From an uncultured Nocardioidaceae bacterium (GTDB taxonomy: Bacteria > Actinomycetota > Actinomycetes > Propionibacteriales > Nocardioidaceae): DNA of 43,829 nucleotides. How positions within the stretch are numbered: position 1 is the stretch's first letter; the number at the start of each line of letters is the position of its first letter. The position numbers and the translations under genes were made by a program. Positions 32,872-42,100 of the stretch are shown one piece after another. The notes beneath the pieces were generated by a model. The model was not told where the DNA came from, ran no database searches, and worked only from the letters and a program-made list of their open reading frames with translations. The stretch is taken from assembly GCA_902805855.1 (NCBI GenBank), contig CADCUJ010000028.1:1-43829 (forward strand), read 5' to 3'.

Positions 32872-34125
32872 TCAGCCCGGTCGGTTCAAGATCACGTGGA
32901 TGTCCAGCCCGACCCGGTCGTAGCGCTCGGTCTGAGGGGGCATTCCGCCTGCGCGCAGCAGCTTGCCGTGGCTGCGCACGAAGATCGCCTCTGCCTCGAT
33001 GGTGTCGTTCTCCACCCGGCCCGGCACCGCGACGATCTCGTTGACCCGTCGTACTCCGAGCTGGTCGATGCCCAGGTGCACCACCAGGTCGACCGACGTG
33101 GCGACGGTGGGTACGACGAACCGGGCGGAGATGTTCTCACCGGCCAGCAGCGGCAGCGTGCACATCTTCACCAACGCCTCCCGCGCGCTGTTCGCGTGCA
33201 GCGATGCCATGCCCGGAAGGCCGGAGTTCAGGGCGAGCAGAAGGTCGAGGCACTCCTCCGCGCGGACCTCCCCCACGATGACGCGAGAGGGACGCATCCG
33301 CAGGCTCTCCCGGACCAGGTCGCGCAGCTTGATCTGGCCGGTGCCCTCGAGCCCGGACTGCCGGGTCTGCATCGCCACCCAGTCCGGGTGGCTGAAGCGC
33401 AGCTCGAAGACCTCCTCGGCGGAGATCACCCGGTCGCTGCTCGGAATCGACGCGGCGAGGCAGTTGAGCATCGTGGTCTTGCCCGCCTGGGTTCCGCCGG
33501 CCACGACGATGTTGAGCCCGGCGACCACCGAGGCCTCGAGGAAGGCGGCGGCGTCGTCGGTGAGGCTGCCGAGCTCCACCAGGTCGTGCAACCTCGCGGC
33601 ACGCACGACGAACTTGCGGATGTTCACTGCCGAGAAGCCGCGGGAGATGCCGTCGAGCACCACATGCAGTCGGTGCCCGTCGGGCAGCATGGCGTCGACG
33701 AACGGCTGGGAGAGGTCCACTCGCCTGCCGCTGGTCTTCAGCATCCGCTCGACGAGCTCGTGCACCGCGCCGGCGTCCAGGATCGTGCTGGTCAGCTCGT
33801 GCCTGCCGGCTCGGGCGACGAAGACCCGGCTCGGGTCGTTGATCCAGATCTCCTCGACGGTCGGGTCGTCGAGGTAGGTCTGCAGCGGCCCGAACCCCGA
33901 GACCCGGGCCACGAGCTCCTCGACGACGACACCGTGGTCGCCGACCGGTGCCACGGCTCCGGTCAGGCTTCGCTGGTCCCGCTCTGCGACCAGGCGCTCG
34001 GCGAGGTGACGGACCAGGCCCGCGTCTCGTTGCGGGTCGATGCCGTCGCGGCGGACCACGTCGCGCAGCTGCGCGTCGAGGGTCTCCACCAACCCCGCCG
34101 AGGAGTCGGCATACGTCAGCGTCAT
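32872..34125 (-). CDS. cpaF: CpaF/TadA family secretion ATPase
   Basis: 417 residues from ATG 34125 (MTLTYADSSAGLVETLD); a GTG at 34185 would add 20. The Walker A box is GGTQAGKTT, acceptable by the GxxxxGKT rule though the family usually has GGTGSGKTT. Walker B-like VIVGEVRAEECLDLLLALNSG and the His box SLHANSAREAL follow. It drives pilin assembly or secretion from the cytoplasmic face. First gene of the operon. No TadZ/CpaE gene and no prepilin peptidase gene are found next to it. Confidence 0.93.
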   Translation of the reverse strand: MTLTYADSSAGLVETLDAQLRDVVRRDGIDPQRDAGLVRHLAERLVAERDQRSLTGAVAPVGDHGVVVEELVARVSGFGPLQTYLDDPTVEEIWINDPSRVFVARAGRHELTSTILDAGAVHELVERMLKTSGRRVDLSQPFVDAMLPDGHRLHVVLDGISRGFSAVNIRKFVVRAARLHDLVELGSLTDDAAAFLEASVVAGLNIVVAGGTQAGKTTMLNCLAASIPSSDRVISAEEVFELRFSHPDWVAMQTRQSGLEGTGQIKLRDLVRESLRMRPSRVIVGEVRAEECLDLLLALNSGLPGMASLHANSAREALVKMCTLPLLAGENISARFVVPTVATSVDLVVHLGIDQLGVRRVNEIVAVPGRVENDTIEAEAIFVRSHGKLLRAGGMPPQTERYDRVGLDIHVILNRPG

Positions 34126-34185
34126 GGCCCCCGCCGTCCAGCAGTCGTCAGAGATCTTCTGAGGTGTTGCGTGAGTCTCGCCCAC

Positions 34186-34352
34186 ACCGCTCGACGCGGC
34201 CAGACCTCCCGACTGGACCTGTGGAAAACCCCGTGCTGGCCGCCTTGTTGCGCGTGGCGGTCACCTTTGTGGGTTAGGCGCACCGGTCATGGGTACAACG
34301 ACTGCGTACCAGAGCCGCGGACGTGAGCAGAAGGTCGGCGGCTGAAGTTTTA
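34186..34352 (-). other. Intergenic region between ligD polymerase and cpaF
   Basis: About 200 bp between the ligD stop and the cpaF start, of which the left part is the ligD-side hairpin. It must contain the cpaF promoter, but no confident -35/-10 pair was seen. A single DnaA-box-like TGTGGAAAA is at 34220-34228 and is treated as chance. No tRNA or other RNA gene was recognised. Confidence 0.4.
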
Positions 34353-34387
34353 CGAACCCCGCCGTATCTCGGGAACGGCGGGGTTCG
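34353..34387 (-). terminator. Terminator of the NHEJ ligase-polymerase operon
   Basis: A perfect 13-bp stem (CGAACCCCGCCGT with ACGGCGGGGTTCG) and 9-nt loop begins 2 bp after the polymerase stop. The minus-strand continuation is TAAAACTT, a weak T tract. Confidence 0.8.
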
Positions 34388-34389
34388 CT

Positions 34390-35295
34390 CTATCCGGCCA
34401 ACGTGTCGCCGAAGACGTCCACGTCCGCGTCCACCCGGGCCAGCACCTCGTCCAGGTAGCACTGGCGCAGTGCCCGTTCGTCCTCCGCACCCGCCTCGAC
34501 CTCGTCCCAGCCGCGGGGGGCGGCGACGAACGGCGCTTCCTTGCCGCGCAGGGAGTACGGCGTGATCGTCGTCTTCGAGCCGGTGTTCTGCGACCAGTCG
34601 AGGAACACCTTGCCGCCGCGGATCGACTTCGTCATCTTCCACAGGACCAGCTCGGGTCGTTCGCGAGACAGCTCGCGGGCGATCTCCTGCGCGAGGTCAC
34701 GCACCCGCTCCCAGTTCAGCTTCCCGGGGAGCGCGGCGTACAGGTGCAGCCCCTTGCTCCCGCTGGTCACCGGCGCGCAGGACAACCCGCGCTCGGCGAG
34801 CCGGTCGCGCACCAGCAGCGCCACCTGGCAGCACTCGTGCAGGCCGGCCGGCGGGCCGGGGTCGAGGTCGATCACCAGCCGGTTCGGGTTCTTCGGCTGC
34901 TGGTTGCGCCCGACCGTCCACTGGTGCACGTGCAGCTCGAGCGATCCCAGGTTGACCAGGTAGGTCAGCGGCGCGAGCCCGTCGATGATCGGGTAGGTGA
35001 TGTGGTCACCGCCGCCGCGCGAGCCGGTCGACGGGACGGTCACCGACGTCAGCCAGTCCGGAGCCCCCGAGGGCAGGTTCTTCTCGAAGAACCTGCCCTC
35101 GCCGGTCCCGTTGGGCCATCGGATCCGGGTCACCGCCCGGTCGGCCAGGTGCGGTAGCAGCACCGGCGCGACCCGCGCGTAGTAGTTGAGCACCTCGCCC
35201 TTGGTGGTCCCGGTCTCGGGGTACATCACCTTGTCCAGGCTGCTGATCTTCAGCCGCCTGCCGTCGACCTCCACGAACTGGTCCGGTTGCGCCAT
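34390..35295 (-). CDS. ligD: LigD-type NHEJ polymerase (archaeo-eukaryotic primase family)
   Basis: 301 residues from ATG 35295, which shares one base with the ligase stop (TGATG); a GTG at 35298 is an alternative. Metal-binding residues are in LVIDLDPGPPAG (Asp-x-Asp). SGSKGLHLY carries the Ser-x-His nucleotide-binding motif, and VFLDWSQN gives the third Asp. GRFFEKNLP and TSVTVPSTGSRGG are also typical. It fills gaps during double-strand break joining. It stands alone, not fused to ligase or nuclease domains. Confidence 0.93.
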   Translation of the reverse strand: MAQPDQFVEVDGRRLKISSLDKVMYPETGTTKGEVLNYYARVAPVLLPHLADRAVTRIRWPNGTGEGRFFEKNLPSGAPDWLTSVTVPSTGSRGGGDHITYPIIDGLAPLTYLVNLGSLELHVHQWTVGRNQQPKNPNRLVIDLDPGPPAGLHECCQVALLVRDRLAERGLSCAPVTSGSKGLHLYAALPGKLNWERVRDLAQEIARELSRERPELVLWKMTKSIRGGKVFLDWSQNTGSKTTITPYSLRGKEAPFVAAPRGWDEVEAGAEDERALRQCYLDEVLARVDADVDVFGDTLAG

Positions 35296-36260
35296 CACGA
35301 CCGGCCGCCTTCGCGGCTGTCCGGCGAGAGGTCGTCCGGTGAAAGGTCGGCTGGCGAGAGGTCGGAGCGCACGCCCTGGTAGCTGGGCTGCCGCAGCCGG
35401 CTCCCATCGGTGACACCGAGGGCCCGGACGTCGACCACCACCTCCGGTCGGACCCAGACGGTGCCCGTCGCGTCGACGCGAGGCACCTCGTCGCAGAAGG
35501 GGGAGGCGTCCGCGCGCAACGGCTCCAGCATGCCCTTGAGGCGCGGGCCGACCCGGCCGGCGATGCCGCTGCCGACCCGGCCCCGGTAGCTCAACCCGGC
35601 CACCGTCGGCGTCCCTACGAGCAGCGCGCCGAGGCGGGTGTCGCTGTCGGTCTCGTGACGCCAACCTCCCACCACATAGGAGCCGACCGGCCGGTTCGGG
35701 AACTTCAGCCAGTCCTTGGTCCGGCGGCCGTAGTGGTAGCGGGAGCCGACCTTCTTCGACACCACCCCCTCGAGCCCCTGCCGCTCGGTCGCGTCCAGCA
35801 GCATCTGACCGTCCTCGTAGGTCGCCGGCACCTGCCAGGCAGCGTCGGAGAGCCCGAGCGACTCCAGCTCGGCGCGTCGTACCGACAACGGCTCACCGAC
35901 AAGCTGATTGCCGTCGAGACGGAGCAGGTCGAAGGCGATCAGTGTGACCGGGTTCGACTCGGCCAGCGCCTGCGCCCGCCGGGCGCTGCTGACGTGCATC
36001 CGGTCGGCCAGTGCCGCGAAGGTCGGGACCCCCGCTGCCATCGCGACCACCTCTCCGTCGAGCAGCAGGTCGCGGCCGAGGCGGGCCAGCCCGGTGAGCT
36101 CCGGGAAGCTGACCGTGACGTCGTTCTCGTTGCGCGACCACGCCCGCACCGCGTCCGAGCGGACGTCCACCAGCACTCGCATCCCGTCCCACTTGACCTC
36201 GTGCACCCACTCCGGTCCGGACGGCACCGAGGTGCCTCGGCTAGCCAGCATCGGGCGCAT
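35295..36260 (-). CDS. ATP-dependent DNA ligase, NHEJ type
   Basis: 321 residues from ATG 36260 with AGGA upstream; an ATG at 36284 lacks a ribosome site. Motif I is EVKWDGMRV (Lys23 would be adenylylated). LLLDGEVVA is motif III-like, and EGVVSKKVGSRY and RTKDWLKFP are motifs IV and V. The oligonucleotide-binding domain follows. The C-terminus is a repeat tail (DLSP units). It seals NHEJ breaks and is coupled to the polymerase gene. Together they supply two of the three LigD activities. Confidence 0.92.
   Translation of the reverse strand: MRPMLASRGTSVPSGPEWVHEVKWDGMRVLVDVRSDAVRAWSRNENDVTVSFPELTGLARLGRDLLLDGEVVAMAAGVPTFAALADRMHVSSARRAQALAESNPVTLIAFDLLRLDGNQLVGEPLSVRRAELESLGLSDAAWQVPATYEDGQMLLDATERQGLEGVVSKKVGSRYHYGRRTKDWLKFPNRPVGSYVVGGWRHETDSDTRLGALLVGTPTVAGLSYRGRVGSGIAGRVGPRLKGMLEPLRADASPFCDEVPRVDATGTVWVRPEVVVDVRALGVTDGSRLRQPSYQGVRSDLSPADLSPDDLSPDSREGGRS
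35322..35366 (-). repeat. Three 15-bp tandem units at the 3' end of the ligase gene
   Basis: Units begin at 35322, 35337 and 35352 and encode SDLSP-ADLSP-DDLSP just before the stop. The units lie beyond the folded ligase domain, so the length may vary freely. Confidence 0.75.
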
Positions 36261-36324
36261 GGGTCCATCCTGACCGAATAGCATGCGATCACGAAGACAG
36301 TGACGCCGAACGGAGGGCTTCCCC

Positions 36325-37251
36325 ATGCGTGCGATCTGGAAGGGCGCGGTGTCCTTCGGACTGGTCAGCGTGCCGGTCAAGCTGTACGCCGCCACCGAGA
36401 GCCACGACGTCTCGTTCCGCCAGGTCCACGCGAAGGACGGTGGCCGGATCAAGTACCAGCGGGTGTGCAGCATCGACGGCGAGGAGGTCGCCTACGCCGA
36501 CATCGCCAAGGGCTACGAGACCGACGACGGTCAGATGGTGATCCTCGACGACGACGACCTGGCCGACCTCCCCGCGAGCAGCAGCCGCGAGATCTCGGTC
36601 GAGAAGTTCGTGCCGAGCGACCAGATCGACCCGCTGATGCTCGAGAAGTCCTACTACCTCGAGCCGGACAAGGCCGCGGCCAAGCCCTACGCACTGCTGC
36701 GCGAGGCGCTGACCGAGGCCGACCGGATGGCGGTGGTGACGGTCTCGCTGCGCACCCGGATGACCACGGCGGTGCTGCGGGTGCGCGACGACGTGATCGT
36801 GATGCAGACGATGATGTGGCCCGACGAGATCCGCAAGCCCGACTTCACCGGGCTGGACGCCACCGAGCAGGCGGCGAAGCCCCAGGAGCTCAAGATGGCC
36901 CGGCTGCTCGTGGAGACGCTGGCCGGGGACTACGACGCCAGCGACTACGAGGACGACTACCGGGAGGCGGTCGAGGCGCTGGTGCAGGCCAAGCTCGAGG
37001 GCGGCGAGGTCAAGCGGACGCCGGAGGCCAAGGAGCCCAGCGGCGAGGTGGTGGACCTGCTCGCCGCACTGCAGCGCAGCGTGGACGCTGCGAAGACCTC
37101 CCGCGGCGAGCCCGCGGAGTCGGAGGACGCGGAACCGGCGAAGAAGACCGCGAAGAAGAGCAGCACGAAGAAGAGCGCGAAGAAGGCGCCTGCCAAGAAG
37201 CCGGCCAAGAAGTCCAGCACGAAGAAGGCCGCAGCCAAGAAGGCCAGCTGA
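36325..37251 (+). CDS. ku: Ku protein, NHEJ DNA-end binding
   Basis: 308 residues with ribosome site GGAGGG. MRAIWKGAVSFGLVSVPVKLYAATESHDVSFRQVH is the diagnostic start of bacterial Ku; the homodimer ring core continues to about residue 230. The last 35-40 residues are a Lys/Ala tail (AKKSSTKKSAKKAPAKKPAK), as in actinobacterial Ku proteins where it aids DNA binding. It recruits the ligase and polymerase encoded divergently, 64 bp away. Confidence 0.96.
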   Translation: MRAIWKGAVSFGLVSVPVKLYAATESHDVSFRQVHAKDGGRIKYQRVCSIDGEEVAYADIAKGYETDDGQMVILDDDDLADLPASSSREISVEKFVPSDQIDPLMLEKSYYLEPDKAAAKPYALLREALTEADRMAVVTVSLRTRMTTAVLRVRDDVIVMQTMMWPDEIRKPDFTGLDATEQAAKPQELKMARLLVETLAGDYDASDYEDDYREAVEALVQAKLEGGEVKRTPEAKEPSGEVVDLLAALQRSVDAAKTSRGEPAESEDAEPAKKTAKKSSTKKSAKKAPAKKPAKKSSTKKAAAKKAS

Positions 37252-37394
37252 GCGACGCTCACAGCACCGGCCGGACCGCGGCCCATGCACCGCCGTGGAC
37301 TTCGACTAATTATTCCTCGGCCCGATGTGGCATACACCACGAAAACGCGGGTAGGACCGCCGGTGGCCCAGTCACCTGTCACGTTGGAGGCGCC

Positions 37395-38885
37395 ATGTCC
37401 GGGGGAGTAGAAACCGGTCGCATCACTACCGACATCCCGGCGCGGATGGACCGACTGCCGTGGGCACGCTTCCACTGGCTGGTCGTCATCGGCCTCGGCA
37501 CGGTGTGGATCCTCGATGGTCTCGAGGTGACCATCGTCGGGTCCATGTCCGCCGCGTTGGAGCCCGAAGGCACCGGTCTGGGGCTCAGCAGCTTCGATGT
37601 CGGCTTCGCGGGTGCTGCCTACGTCGCCGGAGCCTGTATCGGTGCGTTGTTCTTCGGACAGCTCACCGACCGGCTCGGCCGCAAGAAGCTCTTCCTGATC
37701 ACGGTCGCCGTCTACACCGTGGCCACCGTCGCGACCGCGTTCGCGATGAACCCGACCTTCTACTTCATCGCCCGCTTCTTCACCGGCACCGGCATCGGCG
37801 GTGAGTACGCCGCGATCAACTCCGCGATCGACGAGCTGATCCCGGCGAAGTACCGCGGCCGGGTCGACGTGGCGATCAACGGCTCCTTCTGGGTCGGCGC
37901 CGCCGGTGGTGCCCTGCTGACCATCCCGCTGCTGGACCCGACCCTGGTGCCGGCTGAGTACGGCTGGCGGATCGCCTTCGCGCTCGGCGCGATCCTCGCC
38001 GTGGGTATCTTCATCGTCCGGCGCCACGTCCCCGAGAGCCCGCGCTGGCTGTTCATCCATGGCCGTGAGGACGAGGGAGAAGAGATCGTCCGCGGCATCG
38101 AGAAGCGCGTGGTCGACGACACCGGGAGGGAGCTGCCGTCGGTGTCGGACACGATCACCATCCGGCAGCGAAAGTCCATCGGGATCGGGCTCATCGCCCG
38201 GACGGTCTTCACTCTCTACCCCCGGCGCACCATTCTCTGCTTCTCGCTGTTCATCGGGCAGGCGTTCCTCTACAACGCGTTCTTCTTCACCTACGGCGAC
38301 ACGCTGACCACATTCATGGGCGTCACCCAGACCGGCTGGTACATCGCCGCCTTTGCGGTCAGCAACTTCCTCGGGGCGCTCCTCCTGGGGCCGCTGTTCG
38401 ACACCATCGGGCGGGTCAAGATGATCGCCGGCACCTACATCCTCTCCGGCACCCTGCTCGCGATCACCGGTGCGACGCTCGGCGCCTACACGGCGGTGAC
38501 CCTGACCCTGATGGGCGCGATCATCTTCTTCTTCGCCTCGGCGGGCGCCAGCTCGGCGTACCTCACCGCGAGCGAGATCTTCCCGATGGAGACCCGTGCG
38601 CTGTGCATCGCGTTCTTCTACGCGATCGGTACCGCCGCCGGCGGTATCGCCGGGCCGCTGCTGTTCGGCAAGCTGATCGAGGACGCCACCACCGGCGGCC
38701 TGGACATCACCGCGATCGCGATCGGCTACTTCATCGGTGCCGCGTTGATGATCGCCGGGGGCATTGCGGAGATCGTGCTCGGCGTCAAGGCGGAGGGGCA
38801 GAGCCTGGAGAGCATCGCCCAGCCGCTGACTGCCGAAGACCCGTCGGGACCGGACAGCGACCGCAAGCAGCCCGCCCCCGCCTGA
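37395..38885 (+). CDS. MFS transporter, sugar-porter-like
   Basis: 496 residues from ATG 37395 with GGAGG upstream. Twelve hydrophobic segments are visible. The signature LTDRLGRKKLFLI after TM2, FFTGTGIGGEYAAINSAIDELIPAKYRGR and RHVPESPRWLF match the sugar-porter/metabolite:H+ symporter group. The C-terminal tail is charged and Pro-rich. Substrate unknown. The 143-bp gap after ku includes an AT-rich stretch (CTAATTATTCC) that may be its promoter. Confidence 0.9.
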   Translation: MSGGVETGRITTDIPARMDRLPWARFHWLVVIGLGTVWILDGLEVTIVGSMSAALEPEGTGLGLSSFDVGFAGAAYVAGACIGALFFGQLTDRLGRKKLFLITVAVYTVATVATAFAMNPTFYFIARFFTGTGIGGEYAAINSAIDELIPAKYRGRVDVAINGSFWVGAAGGALLTIPLLDPTLVPAEYGWRIAFALGAILAVGIFIVRRHVPESPRWLFIHGREDEGEEIVRGIEKRVVDDTGRELPSVSDTITIRQRKSIGIGLIARTVFTLYPRRTILCFSLFIGQAFLYNAFFFTYGDTLTTFMGVTQTGWYIAAFAVSNFLGALLLGPLFDTIGRVKMIAGTYILSGTLLAITGATLGAYTAVTLTLMGAIIFFFASAGASSAYLTASEIFPMETRALCIAFFYAIGTAAGGIAGPLLFGKLIEDATTGGLDITAIAIGYFIGAALMIAGGIAEIVLGVKAEGQSLESIAQPLTAEDPSGPDSDRKQPAPA

Positions 38886-38920
38886 GCGGGTACGCAGGCG
38901 AAACGAGGAGGTAGACCACG

Positions 38921-39157
38921 ATGCCCATGCCCCCACCCAAGCCGAGCACGGAGGGACCGCGGGACCGCCAGGTGTTCCACGAGATGGGCCAGATCGTGCG
39001 CGCCCTCGAAGCCGAAGGCGCACAGACCCGCGACCAGCTCGAGGCCACCCTCGGGGCTCGGTTCTGGGAGAACGACCGGTTCGACCGCGCGTTGGCTCTG
39101 ACGCTGGCCGACGGCCTCGTCGTGCGTACGTCGGACGGGACGCTCGTCGTCAGCTGA
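38921..39157 (+). CDS. Small winged-helix-like hypothetical protein
   Basis: 78 residues with a strong ribosome site (GAGGAGG). A Pro-rich N-terminus precedes MGQIVRALEAEGAQTRDQLEATLGARFW, then RFDRALALTLADGLVVRTSDGTLVV, which looks like helix-turn-helix plus beta wing. No close family was recognised. It starts 35 bp after the MFS gene, may be in the same transcript, and converges on the glutamate dehydrogenase gene with an 8-bp gap. Confidence 0.7.
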   Translation: MPMPPPKPSTEGPRDRQVFHEMGQIVRALEAEGAQTRDQLEATLGARFWENDRFDRALALTLADGLVVRTSDGTLVVS

Positions 39158-39165
39158 GCCAGGGG

Positions 39166-42100
39166 CTACGGGGTGGCCAGCAGCGCGCGTACCACCCTCA
39201 GCCCGACCGAGAGCCGCGCGAGGTCGGCCTGGCCCTCGGCACAGATCTCGTTCAGCGTGTCCGCCGCCCGGGTGACCACCACCTCGTCGTGCTCCTCCCA
39301 GTCAGCGATCCGCACGGGTGCGGGTTGGTCGGACGGCGTCGAGGCGAGCACCTGGGCCGTCAGCTGGGTGTGCACGGCGTGCAGGTCGTCTCGCAGCGCG
39401 GCCCTCGCCATCGTCTGCCACCTGTCCTGCCGCGGCAGCGCGAGAATCTGGCTGACCACGGCCGGCAGCCCGAGACGCTCACCGAGCGCGAAGTGCAGCC
39501 GCACCACTTCGAGCGGGTCGAGCTCGTCACGGTGCGCGGTCTCCACCACCCCGAGGATCGCGTAGGCGGGCGGGAGCACCGAGACCTTGGTCGCCAGCTC
39601 CTCAGGCACGCCTTCGGAGGTCAGCGCCTCACGCCGCGCGGCGAACGCGTCGGCCTCTCGCCCGGTGAGCAGGTCCGGAAGCGCCGACATGACCTTCTGG
39701 GTGGCGACCGAGAAGGTGTCCACGACCGACTCGCTGTCCAGTGGCGGACGCCGGTTGTTCAGCAGCCAACGTGAGGCGCGCTCCACCAGGGTCCTGGTCT
39801 CGATGCGCATCTTGGTCTGCAGGGCTGCATCGAGCTTGTTGTCCCAGGACGCGATCTCGTCGAGCAGCGCCTTGGAGCCGAAGATCTCCCTCGCCAGGAA
39901 GTTCGCCCTGGCCACCTCGGCGGCCGGCGCTCCGGTCTCGCTCGAGAGCCGGTGGAAGTAGGTGATCCCCGCACCGTTGACCAGTGCGTTGACGATCTGG
40001 GTGATGATGATCTCCCGGCGCAGTGGGTGCGCCTTCATCTGCTCGCGGTAGCTCTGCCGCATCTTCGCGGGGAAGTAGGCGAACAGCTCGTTGCGCAGGA
40101 ACGGGTCGTCGGCCAGGTCGGTGTCGATCAGTACGTCGGCCAGCACGATCTTGGTGTAGGCCAGCAGCACCGCCGACTCGGGAGCGGTCAGGCCCTGGTT
40201 GCGCTCGATCCGGTCGGCCATCTGCTTGCGAGTGGGCAAGAACTCCAGCTGGCGGTTGAGCAGTCCCTGCCGCTCCAGCCGCCGGATCCATGCCTCCTGC
40301 ACGTGCAGCAGCGCCTCGGACTGGGCCTGCGCGTTGGCCAGCGCCAGGTTCTGCTCGTAGTTGTCCTCCAGCACCAGCTCGGCGACCTGGTCGGTCATCG
40401 AGGCCAGCAGGTCGTTGCGCTGCTTGACGGTGAGGTCGCCGTCGCGGACCACCCGGTCGAGCAGGATCTTGATGTTGACCTCGTGGTCGGAGGTGTCGAC
40501 GCCGGCGGAGTTGTCGATGAAGTCGGTGTTGATCCGCCCACCGTTCGCGGCGTACTCGATCCGGCCGCGCTGGGTGAGCCCGAGGTTGCCGCCCTCCCCC
40601 ACGCACCGGCAGCGCAGCTGGTTGCCGTTGACCCGGATCGCGTCGTTGGCCTTGTCGCCGACCTCGCCGTGGGTCTCGCTCTCCGACTTGACGTAGGTGC
40701 CGATGCCACCGTTCCAGAGCAGGTCCACCTCAGCGGTCAGGATCGCCCGCATCAGGTCGGCCGGAGGCAGGGCGGTGACCTCCTCACCGAGCCCGAGCAC
40801 CTGGCGTACCTGCGCGGAGATCGGGATCGACTTCTGGCCACGCGAGTAGACACCGCCGCCCTCGGAGAGCAGCTCGGCATCGTAGTCGCGCCACGTGGAC
40901 CTGGACATCTCGAAGAGCCTGCTGCGCTCGGCGTACGAAGCCTTCGGGTCGGGGTCCGGGTCGAGGAAGATGTCGCGGTGGTCGAACGCGGCCACGAGAC
41001 GGGTGTGCTCGGAGAGCAGCATGCCGTTGCCGAACACGTCTCCGGACATGTCGCCGACGCCGACGCAGGTGAAGTCCTGGTCCTGGCAGTCGATGCCCAT
41101 CTCGCGGAAGTGACGCAGCACGCTGACCCACGCGCCGCGTGCCGTGATCCCCATCGCCTTGTGGTCGTAGCCCGCGGAGCCGCCGGACGCGAACGCATCC
41201 CCCAGCCAGAAGCCGTAGTCCTGGGAGACGCTGTTGGCGATGTCGGAGAAGGTCGCGGTGCCCTTGTCCGCGGCGACCACCAGGTAGGAGTCGTCGGAGT
41301 CGTGGCGGACGACTGCCGGCGGCGGCACCGTCTCCCCGTCCACCAGGTTGTCGGTCACGTCGAGCAGCCCGGAGATGAACGTCTTGTAGCAGGCGATCCC
41401 CTCGGCCATCCACGCGTCCCGGTCACTGGCGTCGGGCAGGTGCTTGCAGAAGAATCCACCCTTCGCGCCCACCGGCACGATCACCGTGTTCTTCACCATC
41501 TGGGCCTTCACCAGGCCGAGGACCTCGGTGCGGAAGTCGTCGCGCCGGTCCGACCAGCGCAGTCCTCCCCGGGCGACGGCACCGAAGCGCAGGTGCACGC
41601 CTTCCACCCGAGGGGAGTAGACGAAGATCTCGTACTTGGGCCGCGGCTCGGGCAGGTCCGGGATCGCGCTCGGCTCCAGCTTGAGCGACAGGTACGGCGC
41701 CGGCGACGTGTCCGCCCTCGGCGGCTGGAAGTAGTTGGTCCGCAAGGTGGCCTTGATCACCGCGAGGTAGGAACGCAGAATCCGGTCCTGGTCGAGGCTG
41801 GTGACCTGGTCGAGCGCCTGCTCGATGCGCTCTTCGATGTCGGACATCTTCACCTGCCGCGACTCGCTGTCGGCAGCGAGGTCCCCGTTCCTCCCGGGGT
41901 GGAAGCGGGTCTCGAACAGGTCGACCAGCAGTCTGGTGATGTCGACGTTGACGCGCAGGGCGTCCTCGACGTAGTCCTGGGCGAACGGTGTGCCGCCCTG
42001 CCGCATGTACTTGGCGTAGGCACGAAGCACGGAGACCTGCCGCCAGTTGAGGCCGGCGGCCAGCACGAGCGCATTGAACCCGTCGCTCTCGTTGAGCCCG

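Noticed and set aside
34220-34228. DnaA-box-like TGTGGAAAA near cpaF, possibly an origin
   Set aside because: Only one match, with no cluster, AT-rich unwinding region or replication genes nearby.
36957-39023. A 688-codon open frame on the minus strand opposite ku and the MFS gene
   Set aside because: It is an antisense shadow of high-GC coding sequence: composition is Arg/Gly/Asp-rich with no recognisable domain, and both plus-strand genes are clear.
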